Source of the DNA: Cryobacterium sp. Y82
Lineage (GTDB): Bacteria > Actinomycetota > Actinomycetes > Actinomycetales > Microbacteriaceae
Length of the DNA stretch: 64,000 nt
Reading direction: 5' to 3'
Assembly (NCBI RefSeq): GCF_002929495.1
Contig: NZ_PJJJ01000031.1
Span: forward strand, 124,001 to 188,000
Part shown: piece by piece, positions 56,126 through 64,000 of the stretch
Layout of the letters: each line of letters opens with the position of its first letter
Numbering within the stretch: the first letter of the stretch is position 1
The notes under the pieces: model-generated
Database searches by the model: none
Told to the model about the DNA's origin: nothing
Seen by the model: the letters and a program-made list of their open reading frames with translations, nothing else
Program-made: the position numbers and the translations under genes

Positions 56126-56261
56126 CTGCCTGAGGGCTGTGTATTCTCCCCGACGCGTGCCGCTGCCCCGTTAGCTCGGCCGGTCAGCAGCGCACGCAGG
56201 GCGAGTCGCGCATGATGCGCGGGTTGCGAACGCACCAGCATTCGCGTTGAACCGCGCGCCA
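56058..56261 (+). repeat. Direct repeat of about 43 bases, 120 bases apart
   Basis: Copy 1 (56058-56100, inside the zinc-ribbon gene) and copy 2 (56220-56261, intergenic) share CGGGTTGCGAACGCACCAGC and the following TTCGCG, ending GCGCGCCA. They differ by one substitution and one missing base. This suggests a partial duplication of the zinc-ribbon gene: a second, now broken copy. Confidence 0.7.
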
Positions 56262-56349
56262 CGCTCGTCGGCATGAGCCGCGCGAATCACCAGCGAAGGC
56301 ACGCCCGAACACACCGACTTAATCCGGGCGGGAAGGATACGCTGACGGC

Positions 56350-57903
56350 ATGATCGATGGAGACAGCGCCCCGAATGCAGATCCCACCGCTAATCCCGAC
56401 CTCGCCCCGGCCTATAGGGGCACCCCGATGCCCGATTATGTCAACGCGTGGGTATCGACACAGCGGTGGTTCGGCAACAAAGGGCAGGTTCCGGCTCTTC
56501 GCAGCATTGGCCATTTCTCCCTAGACTCGTTCGACCCGGACGTGACCATTCGCATCGACCTCATGTTGGATACCGCGAGCCTGAGGCTCACCCTCTACCA
56601 GCTGCCGACCACGGAACGGGTATTTGAACTTGCTGGCTCACCCAATGCCCTGATCACCGTACGCAGACCCGGTTCCGACCGAGCACGCTTTATTTATGAC
56701 GCCGCCTATGATCCGATCTTCGCCGCTGCAGTGCTCAACTTCATGGAACTGCAGAGCGTGACGGGTTCGACTCACCCTCCGGCGACCGATCGAACCGGCG
56801 TCAGTGCGCACGGTGAGGACTTGAGGCCGGATATCGCCTCCCCTCGGGGGACTACGGTGGTCTCCAGTCGCGTCCTCAGCGGTGAGCAATCCAACACCTC
56901 GATTATCGTGCAGCGCACGGACGCAACCGGTGCGCCGACAATCCCGATCATCTGCAAGGTTTTTCGCATCATTCATGCCGGTGAGAATCCTGACGTAGTG
57001 GTGCAGGCAGCGCTGTCCAACGCTGGATCAGTGCGAATCCCGCTCCCGTTCGGTGACGTTCTTGGCCAGTGGGATGATCCCGCCGAACCTGACGGTCGGG
57101 CTGTCGGCCATCTCGTATTTGCTCAGGAATTTCTGCCCGATGCCCCAGATGCGTGGCGTACAGCCCTGGTCGCTGCAGCTTCCGGCAGCGACTTCACCGG
57201 TCCGGCTTTTCGACTGGGACAGGCCACCGCCGACGTACACGCAGACCTCGCCCGTACTCTGCCGACACTAGATGTGACCCCCGCGGTCATCGCCGGCGAA
57301 ATGGCCACGATGCGGCAGCGTTGCCACCAAGCCCTGCACGAAATACCGATGCTGACCAAGCACGGCGATGCCATCGAGGCGGTCTTCGCTCGCGCGGAGG
57401 CAGCGACCTGGCCGCGATTGCAACGCATTCACGGTGATTTCCACCTCGGCCAGGTGCTCGACGTGCGGGATCGTGGCTGGGTATTGCTGGACTTTGAGGG
57501 GGAACCCCTGCGCACCCTCCGGGAACGCACTCGGCCCGATATCGCGCTGCGCGATGTCGCCGGAATGCTGCGATCATTCTCCTACGTTGCGGGTGCTATG
57601 ACGGCAGCGATGCCCGACTCGACCGGGATGGAGGCGCCGGGCGAACCAGTCGCCGACGAAACGACGAATGCCGGACCCACTATTTTCGAGTGGGCCTTGG
57701 CATGCCGCAATGCCTTCCTGAACGGTTATGCGGAACGCTCCGGCATTAAACTCGCCGATCAAAAAGCCTTGCTCGATGCCTTCGAACTCGACAAGGCGCT
57801 CTATGAAGCCGTCTACGAGATTCGTAACCGCCCGACCTGGCTGCCGATCCCTCTCGCCGCCATCGAGCGGCTGGTCGGCGTGTCACACAAATCGCCGTTG
57901 TAG
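56350..57903 (+). CDS. mak: Maltokinase (Mak/Pep2-like)
   Basis: 517 residues. Phosphorylates maltose to maltose-1-phosphate for the GlgE alpha-glucan route. The N-terminal cap has WVSTQRWFGNKGQVPALRSI. The kinase core has LPDAPDAWRTAL, the catalytic loop RIHGDFHLGQVLDVRDRGWV and the metal site LLDFEGEPLRTLRERTRPDI, followed by the conserved SFSYVAGA. Its usual neighbours treS and glgB/glgE are absent here; broken gene fragments follow instead. It is thus an isolated member of the pathway. Confidence 0.9.
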   Translation: MIDGDSAPNADPTANPDLAPAYRGTPMPDYVNAWVSTQRWFGNKGQVPALRSIGHFSLDSFDPDVTIRIDLMLDTASLRLTLYQLPTTERVFELAGSPNALITVRRPGSDRARFIYDAAYDPIFAAAVLNFMELQSVTGSTHPPATDRTGVSAHGEDLRPDIASPRGTTVVSSRVLSGEQSNTSIIVQRTDATGAPTIPIICKVFRIIHAGENPDVVVQAALSNAGSVRIPLPFGDVLGQWDDPAEPDGRAVGHLVFAQEFLPDAPDAWRTALVAAASGSDFTGPAFRLGQATADVHADLARTLPTLDVTPAVIAGEMATMRQRCHQALHEIPMLTKHGDAIEAVFARAEAATWPRLQRIHGDFHLGQVLDVRDRGWVLLDFEGEPLRTLRERTRPDIALRDVAGMLRSFSYVAGAMTAAMPDSTGMEAPGEPVADETTNAGPTIFEWALACRNAFLNGYAERSGIKLADQKALLDAFELDKALYEAVYEIRNRPTWLPIPLAAIERLVGVSHKSPL

Positions 57904-57956
57904 AAAATGCCGCGGCGGTGAACAGCGTTGTTACTTCGCGCGCTACTGAATTCGGT

Positions 57957-58148
57957 CTAACCCTGAGCGAGCCCGACGAACATCGAGTCGTGCAGTACCG
58001 ACACGTGCTGCCTGAATATGGCCACAGCGGCCACCGGGTCGTGCTCGCGCAGGGCTACCACCAGGCGGGCATGCTCACGGTTCACGCCGTGCAGATAGCC
58101 CACCGGGTAGGGCAGAAAATACCGATATAGCGCGTGCAGCGCGGTGGT
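57957..58148 (-). pseudogene. C-terminal fragment of a GntR/FadR-type regulator
   Basis: ALHALYRYFLPYPVGYLHGV and LREHDPVAAVAIFRQHVSVL, ending at a stop at 57957, look like the last helices of an FCD ligand-binding domain. No start, DNA-binding domain or upstream continuation is visible; the coding pattern stops near 58150. Confidence 0.6.
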
Positions 58149-58164
58149 GTACTGCGGCGGGGCG

Positions 58165-58300
58165 GTTTGGCGAGTTGCTGCGCATCGGCCTGATGACCTG
58201 TTACGACCTGCGTTTCCCCGAGCTCGGCCGCGAACTGGCCGATGCCGGCGCCGAACTCGTTCTGGTCTGTTCCTCTTGGGTGCCGGGGCCAGGCACGCCA
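58165..58300 (+). pseudogene. Internal fragment of a nitrilase-family carbon-nitrogen hydrolase
   Basis: LLRIGLMTCYDLRFPELGRE and LADAGAELVLVCSSWVPGPG carry the catalytic cysteine region of the nitrilase superfamily. Only about 45 codons remain, with no start or stop context. It lies directly beside the GntR fragment, so one deletion may have joined the two. Confidence 0.75.
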
Positions 58301-58388
58301 GCGCAATCCAGCGCAATCCAGCGCTCGATCATCGTCGCCACATAGTTCAACCGCGTGCGTAAAGTTTCGCACCTGGGTCCCGGAGGCC

Positions 58389-58452
58389 ATGCGCGGGAGT
58401 TGCGCCAGTGCGTGGGACTTCCACCTCCCGCGCAGCGGCGCAACTCCTGCGG
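58389..58452. repeat. Palindromic intergenic element, copy 3
   Basis: GCGCGGGAGTTGCGCCAGTG faces CCCGCGCAGCGGCGCAACTC, as in the copies near 20967 and 50208. It lies 25 bases after the ku stop codon, convergent to the fragments above, where it could terminate the ku transcript. Confidence 0.68.
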
Positions 58453-58476
58453 ATCGTAATGCTCGGGGGTGCCGGC

Positions 58477-59310
58477 TCAGGAGGCCGAACGGGACTGCTT
58501 CGGTTTCGACTTGGGTTTGGCTCGGTCACGGCTGGCCTCGACGCTGCGCCGTAGTGCTTCCATCAGGTCGAGCACTTCGCCGCCCTCGCCTTCCTCCGGT
58601 ATTTCACCGAAGGTCGCCTCGGTCGACACCGCATCGCCGCTCTTCAACTTGGCCTCGATCAGCGCCCGTAGCTCATCCTGATAATCGTCGTTGAAGGCAT
58701 CCGGTGCGAAATCGGCCGCGAAAGACTCGACCAGCGCCGCTGACATGTCGAGCTCTTTCGCGCTGATGTTCACCCGGTCGTCGAGGGACGCAAATTTAGC
58801 CTCGCGCACCTCGTCATCCCACAGCAGCGATTGCAGCATCAGCACCTCGCCGTGCACGCGCAGCGCGCCGAGACGGGTCTTCTGCCGCAGCGCGAAGTGC
58901 ACGATCGCGGTGCGGTCGGTGGCTTCGAGCGTGCGCCGAAGCAACACGTAGGCCTTCGATGACTTACCGTCGGGTTCAAGAAAATAGCTCCTGTCGAGCA
59001 TGATCGGGTCGATCTGGTCGCTCGGAACGAATTCGACCACGTCGATCTCCTTGCTGTGCTCGGCCGGCAGCGATGCGAAATCGTCGGCGGTGAGCACCAC
59101 GGTCTGCTCGCCGTCGTCAAAAGCCTTGTTGATGTGGTCGAAGGGCACGACTTTGGCGCAGATCTCACACCGCCGTTGATAGCGGATGCGCCCCCCGTCG
59201 GCATCGTGTACCTGGTGCAGTGCGACGTCGTGGTCTTCGGTGGCGCTGTACACCTTGACGGGCACGTTGACGAGCCCGAAGGTGATCGCACCGGTCCAGA
59301 TGCTTCTCAT
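58477..59310 (-). CDS. ku: Non-homologous end joining protein Ku
   Basis: 277 residues. Bacterial Ku binds DNA ends and recruits LigD. N-terminus MRSIWTGAITFGLVNVPVKV is diagnostic. YQRRCEICAKVVPFDHINKA and DLMEALRRSVEASRDRAKPK are further conserved parts, with a short Lys/Pro/Ser-rich tail. The start is ATG 59310; the five-residue extension to 59325 is not needed. Divergent from ligD, 71 bases apart, so both may share a control region. Confidence 0.95.
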   Translation of the reverse strand: MRSIWTGAITFGLVNVPVKVYSATEDHDVALHQVHDADGGRIRYQRRCEICAKVVPFDHINKAFDDGEQTVVLTADDFASLPAEHSKEIDVVEFVPSDQIDPIMLDRSYFLEPDGKSSKAYVLLRRTLEATDRTAIVHFALRQKTRLGALRVHGEVLMLQSLLWDDEVREAKFASLDDRVNISAKELDMSAALVESFAADFAPDAFNDDYQDELRALIEAKLKSGDAVSTEATFGEIPEEGEGGEVLDLMEALRRSVEASRDRAKPKSKPKQSRSAS

Positions 59311-59381
59311 ACGACCAGTACACACCCGAACGAGACATTCGTCGCCTAGTAGACGCGGAGTTTCCGCGGCACAGTTGACGC

Positions 59382-61874
59382 ATGAACGCCAGCAGCCAGG
59401 TGGTCTCCGTCGAGGGGTACCGCATTACGCTCACCCATCTCGACAAGGTCCTGTACCCGGAGACCGGAACCACCAAGGCCGATGTCCTGGCCTATTACGC
59501 AGCGATCGCCGACGTGCTCGTCGGCCACGCCGCGAACCGCCCGGCCACCCGCAAACGCTGGGTGCACGGCGTCGGGACGAGTGAGAACCCGGGCGCAATG
59601 TTCTTTCAGAAGAATCTGGAGCCTTCAACGCCGAGCTGGGTGAAACGGCGCGAGATCCAGCACAAAGACCATGTGAACGTCTATCCACTCGTGAACGACC
59701 TCGCTACTCTCACCTGGCTCGGGCAGATGAGCGCCCTGGAAATTCACGTGCCGCAGTGGCAGTTCGGTCGTACCGGCACCCCGCGCAATCCCGACCGGCT
59801 CGTGCTCGATCTCGACCCGGGGCCGGGTGTTGGACTGCTCGAGTGCGCTGAGGTGGCGCGGTTAGCCCGCGCGATTTTGCACGACATGGGGCTGGAACCG
59901 ATGCCGGTGACCAGCGGGAGCAAGGGCATCCACCTGTATGCCGCGCTCGACCTGTCCTACAGCTCCGATCAGGTCTCGGCCGTGGCGCACGAACTGGCAC
60001 GCGCCCTCGAGACCGACCACCGTGACCTCGTGGTCAGCGATATGAAAAAGAGCCTACGACCCGGCAAAGTATTGGTGGACTGGAGCCAGAACAACGCAGC
60101 CAAGACCACCATCACGCCGTACTCACTGCGGGGGCGCAGCCATCCCATGGTCGCAACCCCGCGTACCTGGAAGGAGCTCGCCTCGGCCGACCTCGAGCAG
60201 CTCGACTACAAGCAGGTACTCGCACGACTGAAGCGACGGGAAGATCCGCTCGCGCTACTCACAGCCGGGTCCTTCGATCACTCTGTGGGTGACGCCAGTG
60301 CGGCGAGCGCAGGCTCGGCCCCGGCGCTCGTCACGCCGGACCGGCTGACGGCGTACCGCGGCAAGCGTGATGCCGCAAAGACACCCGAACCGGTTCCGGC
60401 GGTGTCAGCCGCGGCATCCGCTGGCACGTCGTTCGTCATTCAGGAACACCACGCCCGCAGCCTGCACTGGGACTTTCGGCTTGAACACGACGGGGTGCTC
60501 GTATCGTGGGCCCTGCCTCGCGGCGTGCCGGTAACACCCGCGCAGAACCGGCTCGCGGTACACGTCGAGGATCATCCGCTTGAGTACGGCAGTTTCGAGG
60601 GAAATATTCCGGTCGGAGAATACGGTGCGGGCGACGTGTCGATCTGGGACCGCGGTGAGTACGAACTTGAAAAGTGGCGCGATGACGAGGTAATCGTGAT
60701 CCTGCACGGAGAACCAGAGGCCGGGCTCGGCGGGACCGCCCGGTTTGCCCTCATTCGCACGAGCGACAGCCACAGCAGCAAGACAACGAACAACTGGCTG
60801 ATTCACCGCATGAAAACGAACACTGGGGCCTCAGGCGGCTCGCGCACGAATGCCCGCCCGCACACCAACCCCGCTGCGACCATCATGCCCGCAGCGCCGA
60901 AGAACGCCTACTCCCCCATGCTCGCCGCCGCTGGCTCCGAAGCCGACCTCGGCGACGAAGGGTGGGCCTTCGAAATGAAGTGGGATGGGATGCGAGCCCT
61001 CGCCTATGTGGCGCTGCGCGAGCAGACTGTTCGCCTGATCACCCGCAACGGGCACGATGTGACCGCTTCGTATCCAGATCTCGTGGCCGACCTGCTCGCC
61101 ACGGTTTCAGCACGATCAGGAACGGATTCCGTGGTGCTCGACGGCGAGATCGTGGCCGTCGATAAACGCGGACGGCCCGATTTCGGCCTCCTGCAGACGC
61201 GGATGAAACTTACCGAGGCTCGGGAAATCGTCTCGGCAGCCAAGAAAGCGCCCGTGCAATTCATGTTGTTTGATCTGCTCGAAGTCAACGGGCACCCACT
61301 CACCGCGCTGCCCTACAGCACGAGACGCGACCGGCTTGAGTTAACGGTCACGGCGACCGGCTCGACCCAGGTGCCGCCACGGTTTGACGGTGACTTTTCC
61401 GAGGCGTTCCACACCAGCCGCCAACTCGGACTCGAGGGGCTCATGGCCAAACGGCTCGACGGGCGCTACACGATGGGTCACCGGTCTCACGACTGGGTGA
61501 AGATCAAACATTTTCGCCACCAGGAAGTGGTGGTGGGCGGCTGGCGACCCGGCCGCGGCAACCGGTCCGGCGCGATCGGCTCGCTGCTGCTGGGAGTACC
61601 GACCGACGGGGGCCTGCGCTACGTGGGCCGGGTCGGTACGGGGTTCGGGGAACGCGACCTGACCAACATCCGTTCCCGACTGACCGGGCTCGTTCGAAAG
61701 ACCACACCGTTCAGCGATATTCCGCCAACGGATGCCCAAGGCGCGGTTTGGGTGCGCCCCACTCTTGTCGCCGAGGTGGAGTTCTCCGAGTGGACGGCGA
61801 CCGGTCGGCTGCGCCAGCCGTCCTGGCGAGGGTGGCGCCCCGACAAAATACCCGGCGACATCACGATCGAATAG
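59382..61874 (+). CDS. ligD: Multidomain DNA ligase D (polymerase, phosphoesterase, ligase)
   Basis: 830 residues in the order polymerase, phosphoesterase, ligase, the mycobacterial arrangement. Polymerase domain about 1-290, with catalytic aspartates in RLVLDLDPGPGV and SGSKGIHLYAAL. Phosphoesterase about 340-480: FVIQEHHARSLHWDFRLEHD and YGSFEGNIPVGEYGAGDV. Ligase about 510-830 with the adenylated lysine in FEMKWDGMRALAYV and EGLMAKRLDGRYTMGHRSHD. It works with Ku in double-strand break repair. Sequence right after the stop codon comes from a different, broken gene. Confidence 0.95.
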   Translation: MNASSQVVSVEGYRITLTHLDKVLYPETGTTKADVLAYYAAIADVLVGHAANRPATRKRWVHGVGTSENPGAMFFQKNLEPSTPSWVKRREIQHKDHVNVYPLVNDLATLTWLGQMSALEIHVPQWQFGRTGTPRNPDRLVLDLDPGPGVGLLECAEVARLARAILHDMGLEPMPVTSGSKGIHLYAALDLSYSSDQVSAVAHELARALETDHRDLVVSDMKKSLRPGKVLVDWSQNNAAKTTITPYSLRGRSHPMVATPRTWKELASADLEQLDYKQVLARLKRREDPLALLTAGSFDHSVGDASAASAGSAPALVTPDRLTAYRGKRDAAKTPEPVPAVSAAASAGTSFVIQEHHARSLHWDFRLEHDGVLVSWALPRGVPVTPAQNRLAVHVEDHPLEYGSFEGNIPVGEYGAGDVSIWDRGEYELEKWRDDEVIVILHGEPEAGLGGTARFALIRTSDSHSSKTTNNWLIHRMKTNTGASGGSRTNARPHTNPAATIMPAAPKNAYSPMLAAAGSEADLGDEGWAFEMKWDGMRALAYVALREQTVRLITRNGHDVTASYPDLVADLLATVSARSGTDSVVLDGEIVAVDKRGRPDFGLLQTRMKLTEAREIVSAAKKAPVQFMLFDLLEVNGHPLTALPYSTRRDRLELTVTATGSTQVPPRFDGDFSEAFHTSRQLGLEGLMAKRLDGRYTMGHRSHDWVKIKHFRHQEVVVGGWRPGRGNRSGAIGSLLLGVPTDGGLRYVGRVGTGFGERDLTNIRSRLTGLVRKTTPFSDIPPTDAQGAVWVRPTLVAEVEFSEWTATGRLRQPSWRGWRPDKIPGDITIE

Positions 61875-61876
61875 TG

Positions 61877-61998
61877 CGGGCTGGCTGACTGACACAATTG
61901 GCGCCCTGCTCCTCGGCGTGGGCATTGCCGCTGTAGTCTGGGCGCCGCTGGCTGCAAAACTTGACGGCGAACGCCGGCTTGGGCGGGGTCAGGAGTAG
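61877..61998 (+). pseudogene. C-terminal fragment of a PAP2-family phosphatase (first)
   Basis: Directly after the ligD stop, AGWLTDTIGALLLGVGIAAV and VWAPLAAKLDGERR read in frame to a stop at 61998. The W-L-T-D plus membrane helix is the C-terminal end of PAP2 (type 2 phosphatidic acid phosphatase) proteins. No start is available. Confidence 0.5.
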
Positions 61999-62099
61999 CC
62001 ACGAACCATCGTCTTGTCGGCACGTCATTACTATCGACAGGACGCGAAATGAGCGATACACGGCCCACAACGGTGTGGCGCATTCGCATCGAGGAACTC

Positions 62100-62335
62100 A
62101 TCATCGGCCCACGGCCACTATCGTCGGATTCACCATCGCCCTGGCCTGCATCGGGCTCGCCGCGATCAGCCGCCTCTATCTCGGCTATCACTGGGCGACG
62201 GATGCGCTCGCCTCCCTGTCGATCTCGCTCATGGTGCTTGGCGCTGTGATCGCTTGGGATACCCGCCATGCAGCGCGCGGACTACAGCCGCGCTCGCCGG
62301 GCCCGAACAAAACAGTAGACGCCGTAGGCGATTAG
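62100..62335 (+). pseudogene. C-terminal fragment of a PAP2-family phosphatase (second)
   Basis: TATIVGFTIALACIGLAAIS followed by RLYLGYHWATDALASLSISL contains the last PAP2 active-site motif, SRxxxxxHxxxD. The preceding motifs are missing. Its 3' end overlaps the convergent DUF1206 gene. Together with the previous fragment it may come from one duplicated gene or from two. Confidence 0.65.
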
Positions 62336-63085
62336 GCCGAGGGCGATCAGTATCAGCGCAATCGTTCCGTACGGGAGGGCGGCGAGCGCCTTAATGGCTC
62401 CATCGAGCCCCGTGGACTTGCTGGCATCACGAGTGAGCGCGGCGACGCCGACGAGAATCGCCACCACCCCGAGAGCAACGCCCTTGGCGATGTACCCGAC
62501 GACCCCGAGCATGACGACCGCGCGCCCGGCCGTTCCGCCAGGCACGGAGAGGTCCGAGCGAAACTTCTGCGCCGCACCCTTATAGATGAAGTAGCCTGCG
62601 ACGCCGAGCACGGCCACTCCCGCAAGAAACAGCAAAATCGCGCCTCCGGGCGATGAAAGCAGCGACGAGCTGGCACTCTGGGTACTTCCCGCCGAACTGG
62701 ACGAGCCGCCTTGGGCGAAGGTCAGCGCGGTAGCGCCGATAGCAAAGTAAACGATGGCTTTGGCAATGTTTGCCAGACGACGCCCCCACTTACGTTTGGG
62801 ATCGTCGTGCACAATAAACGCCGAGACGACCAGCCACAGCCCCAGGGCGAACATGCCGACAACGACAGTCCACAGCAGAAATACACCACCGGGGTTTGAA
62901 GCCAGCTGGGAGAGAGCCCCGGTCTGATCGGCAGAGCCACTGCCGGCTCCCACCGCCACGGTGATCGCGAGAAATCCGATCAGGATGTGCAGTAGCCCGT
63001 TGACGGCGAAACCCAGCCGCGCGAGCAGTTGCAGTGCCGCACTGTTGCTCGCGTCACGAGCGATGTGTGTTGCCGATGCATTCAT
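62282..63085 (-). CDS. DUF1206 family membrane protein
   Basis: 267 residues with six predicted membrane helices arranged as three repeated pairs, as in the DUF1206 family (three copies of a two-helix unit): ARLGFAVNGLLHILIGFLAI, IAKAIVYFAIGATALTFAQG and GVVGYIAKGVALGVVAILVG. Ser/Gly-rich loops separate the units. Function unknown. The start is ATG 63085. Confidence 0.88.
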   Translation of the reverse strand: MNASATHIARDASNSAALQLLARLGFAVNGLLHILIGFLAITVAVGAGSGSADQTGALSQLASNPGGVFLLWTVVVGMFALGLWLVVSAFIVHDDPKRKWGRRLANIAKAIVYFAIGATALTFAQGGSSSSAGSTQSASSSLLSSPGGAILLFLAGVAVLGVAGYFIYKGAAQKFRSDLSVPGGTAGRAVVMLGVVGYIAKGVALGVVAILVGVAALTRDASKSTGLDGAIKALAALPYGTIALILIALGLIAYGVYCFVRARRARL

Positions 63086-63133
63086 CACGGCCTCAGCATA
63101 GGCGCGCACACACCGTGGCGCCCAGAAACTTCT

Positions 63134-63550
63134 TTAGGCGGACGCTCCCGCGATATTGACCATCCAGGAGGTACCGAACTTGTCGGTCAGCATACCGAAG
63201 CTGTCGCCCCAGGGCGCCTTGCTCAGCGGCATGATTGCTGTGCCACCGTCGAGGAGTTTATCCCAGTACCCGGTCAATTCGGCTTCGTCATCGCCGCTGA
63301 GGGAGACGGTGATGCTGCTGCTCGTGGGAAGCTCCATGCCGTTAGGGGTATCCGACGCCATCAGCGAGAACCCATTCGTGGTCGTCAATTCCGAGTGCAT
63401 GATCTTGTCCTGCTCTGACGGATCTTCGCTCGCGTTGAACTCTCCATACGTGGTTCGCGTGATTTCGCCCCCAAAAACGCCCTGGTAGAAGTCCATTGCC
63501 TCGCGGGCGTTGTCGCGAAAGCCGAGATACGGGTTGAGACGACTGCTCAT
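63134..63550 (-). CDS. VOC superfamily protein (PhnB/glyoxalase-like)
   Basis: 138 residues. Single-domain vicinal oxygen chelate protein: SSRLNPYLGFRDNAREAMDF and YQGVFGGEITRTTYGEF at the N-terminus, and APWGDSFGMLTDKFGTSWMV at the C-terminus, as in PhnB/3-demethylubiquinone methyltransferase-like proteins. The metal-binding and catalytic role is unknown for this subgroup. AAGGAGAA lies upstream of ATG 63550. Confidence 0.88.
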   Translation of the reverse strand: MSSRLNPYLGFRDNAREAMDFYQGVFGGEITRTTYGEFNASEDPSEQDKIMHSELTTTNGFSLMASDTPNGMELPTSSSITVSLSGDDEAELTGYWDKLLDGGTAIMPLSKAPWGDSFGMLTDKFGTSWMVNIAGASA

Positions 63551-63674
63551 GGTTGGTTCTCCTTATCGTTTGTTGGGAATGCTGTTGTGATTATTGCCCG
63601 GATCAGTCGTTAGCACGAGTGACTGGCCTTCTGTGCTGCGGGCCGGATGCGGGGCTGCGAGTACAGTAACGGGC

Positions 63675-63989
63675 ATGAAGCTGATCGCCATCGACCCGCC
63701 CACCCGGAGCTTTTCGCGCTGGCTGACCGACGAAGAAATAGGGCGGGTTCTCGCCCACAAGCGCGGCTGGCGTCAGGCACCCGATGGCAGCGTGTTGGCC
63801 GGCAAGATTCGCAAGACGCTCATCAGCGCTTCGCTCGCGCAACTCGGTGCCGCCGCCGTCGCGCGTGGCTGGGCCAGTCGGCCACGCCTCGAGCCGAGCG
63901 ACGGCAGCGGCCCGACCCACATGATGTGGGGCATCATCGATGCGCGCACCGACGCGGAGATCACGACGCAGTTGGCCGAAGAGGTCTAA
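63675..63989 (+). CDS. Hypothetical protein
   Basis: 104 residues starting MKLIAIDPPTRSFSRWLTDE, with a basic centre (AHKRGWRQAPDGSVLAGKIR). No domain is recognized. The start is ATG 63675; the extension to 63594 lacks support. No transmembrane segment. It is divergent from the VOC gene and is the last gene before the window edge. Confidence 0.6.
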   Translation: MKLIAIDPPTRSFSRWLTDEEIGRVLAHKRGWRQAPDGSVLAGKIRKTLISASLAQLGAAAVARGWASRPRLEPSDGSGPTHMMWGIIDARTDAEITTQLAEEV

Positions 63990-64000
63990 ACCGGCCCAGC

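Noticed and set aside
58300-58400. Minus-strand frame with TRLNYVATMIERWIALD
   Set aside because: Looks coding-like for about 20 residues, but I could not assign a family, and the short CCAGCGCAAT duplication nearby disturbs the reading.

Overview
The window is high-GC chromosomal DNA of a flagellated actinobacterium. Gene content and protein style point to the family Microbacteriaceae (for example a Cryobacterium/Salinibacterium-like genus). That placement is inferred from the ClpS-DUF2017 pair, the SufS-SufU pair, the DUF6504-DnaE pair, Ku/LigD, and FliW-type flagellar control. I saw no rRNA, tRNA, CRISPR array, insertion sequence or prophage.

Layout. (1) 1-12505 is one end of a flagellar locus. 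On the minus strand lie flgC (partial), flgB, a FliT-like ORF, fliS, fliD, three full flagellins, a miniature flagellin and fliA. On the plus strand lie flgN, flgK, flgL and fliW. Four sites match a sigma-28 promoter (TAAC or TGAC, 15 bases, then GTCGATAG or GCCGATAG). Every flagellin leader carries the same small RNA hairpin with an AUGGAU loop, which looks like a CsrA site; fliW, the CsrA antagonist, is encoded nearby. (2) 12.7-16.9 kb holds sufS-sufU, clpS-DUF2017 and a disulfide oxidoreductase. (3) 17.2-22 kb holds a molybdenum hydroxylase (FAD subunit, then a fused 2Fe-2S/molybdopterin subunit) and a MocA-like cytidylyltransferase. (4) 22.1-25.8 kb holds a two-gene glycosyltransferase operon, one gene having a HEAT-repeat N-terminus. 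(5) 26.1-33.5 kb looks like a one-carbon module: OFA-family transporter with a 33-residue partner, FdhF/YdeP-type molybdoenzyme, FdhD, MoaA and glutathione-independent formaldehyde dehydrogenase. (6) 33.6-39.7 kb holds a PhoX-type phosphatase and a glycerate module (GntP permease, glycerate kinase, CdaR-like regulator). (7) 39.9-46 kb holds DUF6504-DnaE2-type polymerase and a class A penicillin-binding protein.

(8) 46-62.3 kb mixes intact genes (lipoprotein plus PKD protein, flotillin, UPF0114-SHOCT protein, acyl-CoA synthetase, GNAT, maltokinase, Ku, LigD) with many decayed ones: ybdK, a caspase/SARP divergent pair, pflB-pflA, GntR and nitrilase fragments, and PAP2 fragments. This stretch looks like a site of ongoing gene loss. 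(9) The right end holds a DUF1206 membrane protein, a VOC protein and a small hypothetical protein.

Functionally, the flagellar genes form a late regulon (FliA-driven, with CsrA/FliW probably setting flagellin translation). MoaA, FdhD and MocA supply molybdenum cofactor chemistry for the two molybdoenzymes in the window. A palindromic intergenic element recurs at three places (about 20.97, 50.21 and 58.39 kb). All assignments are from reading the sequence; no database search was run.
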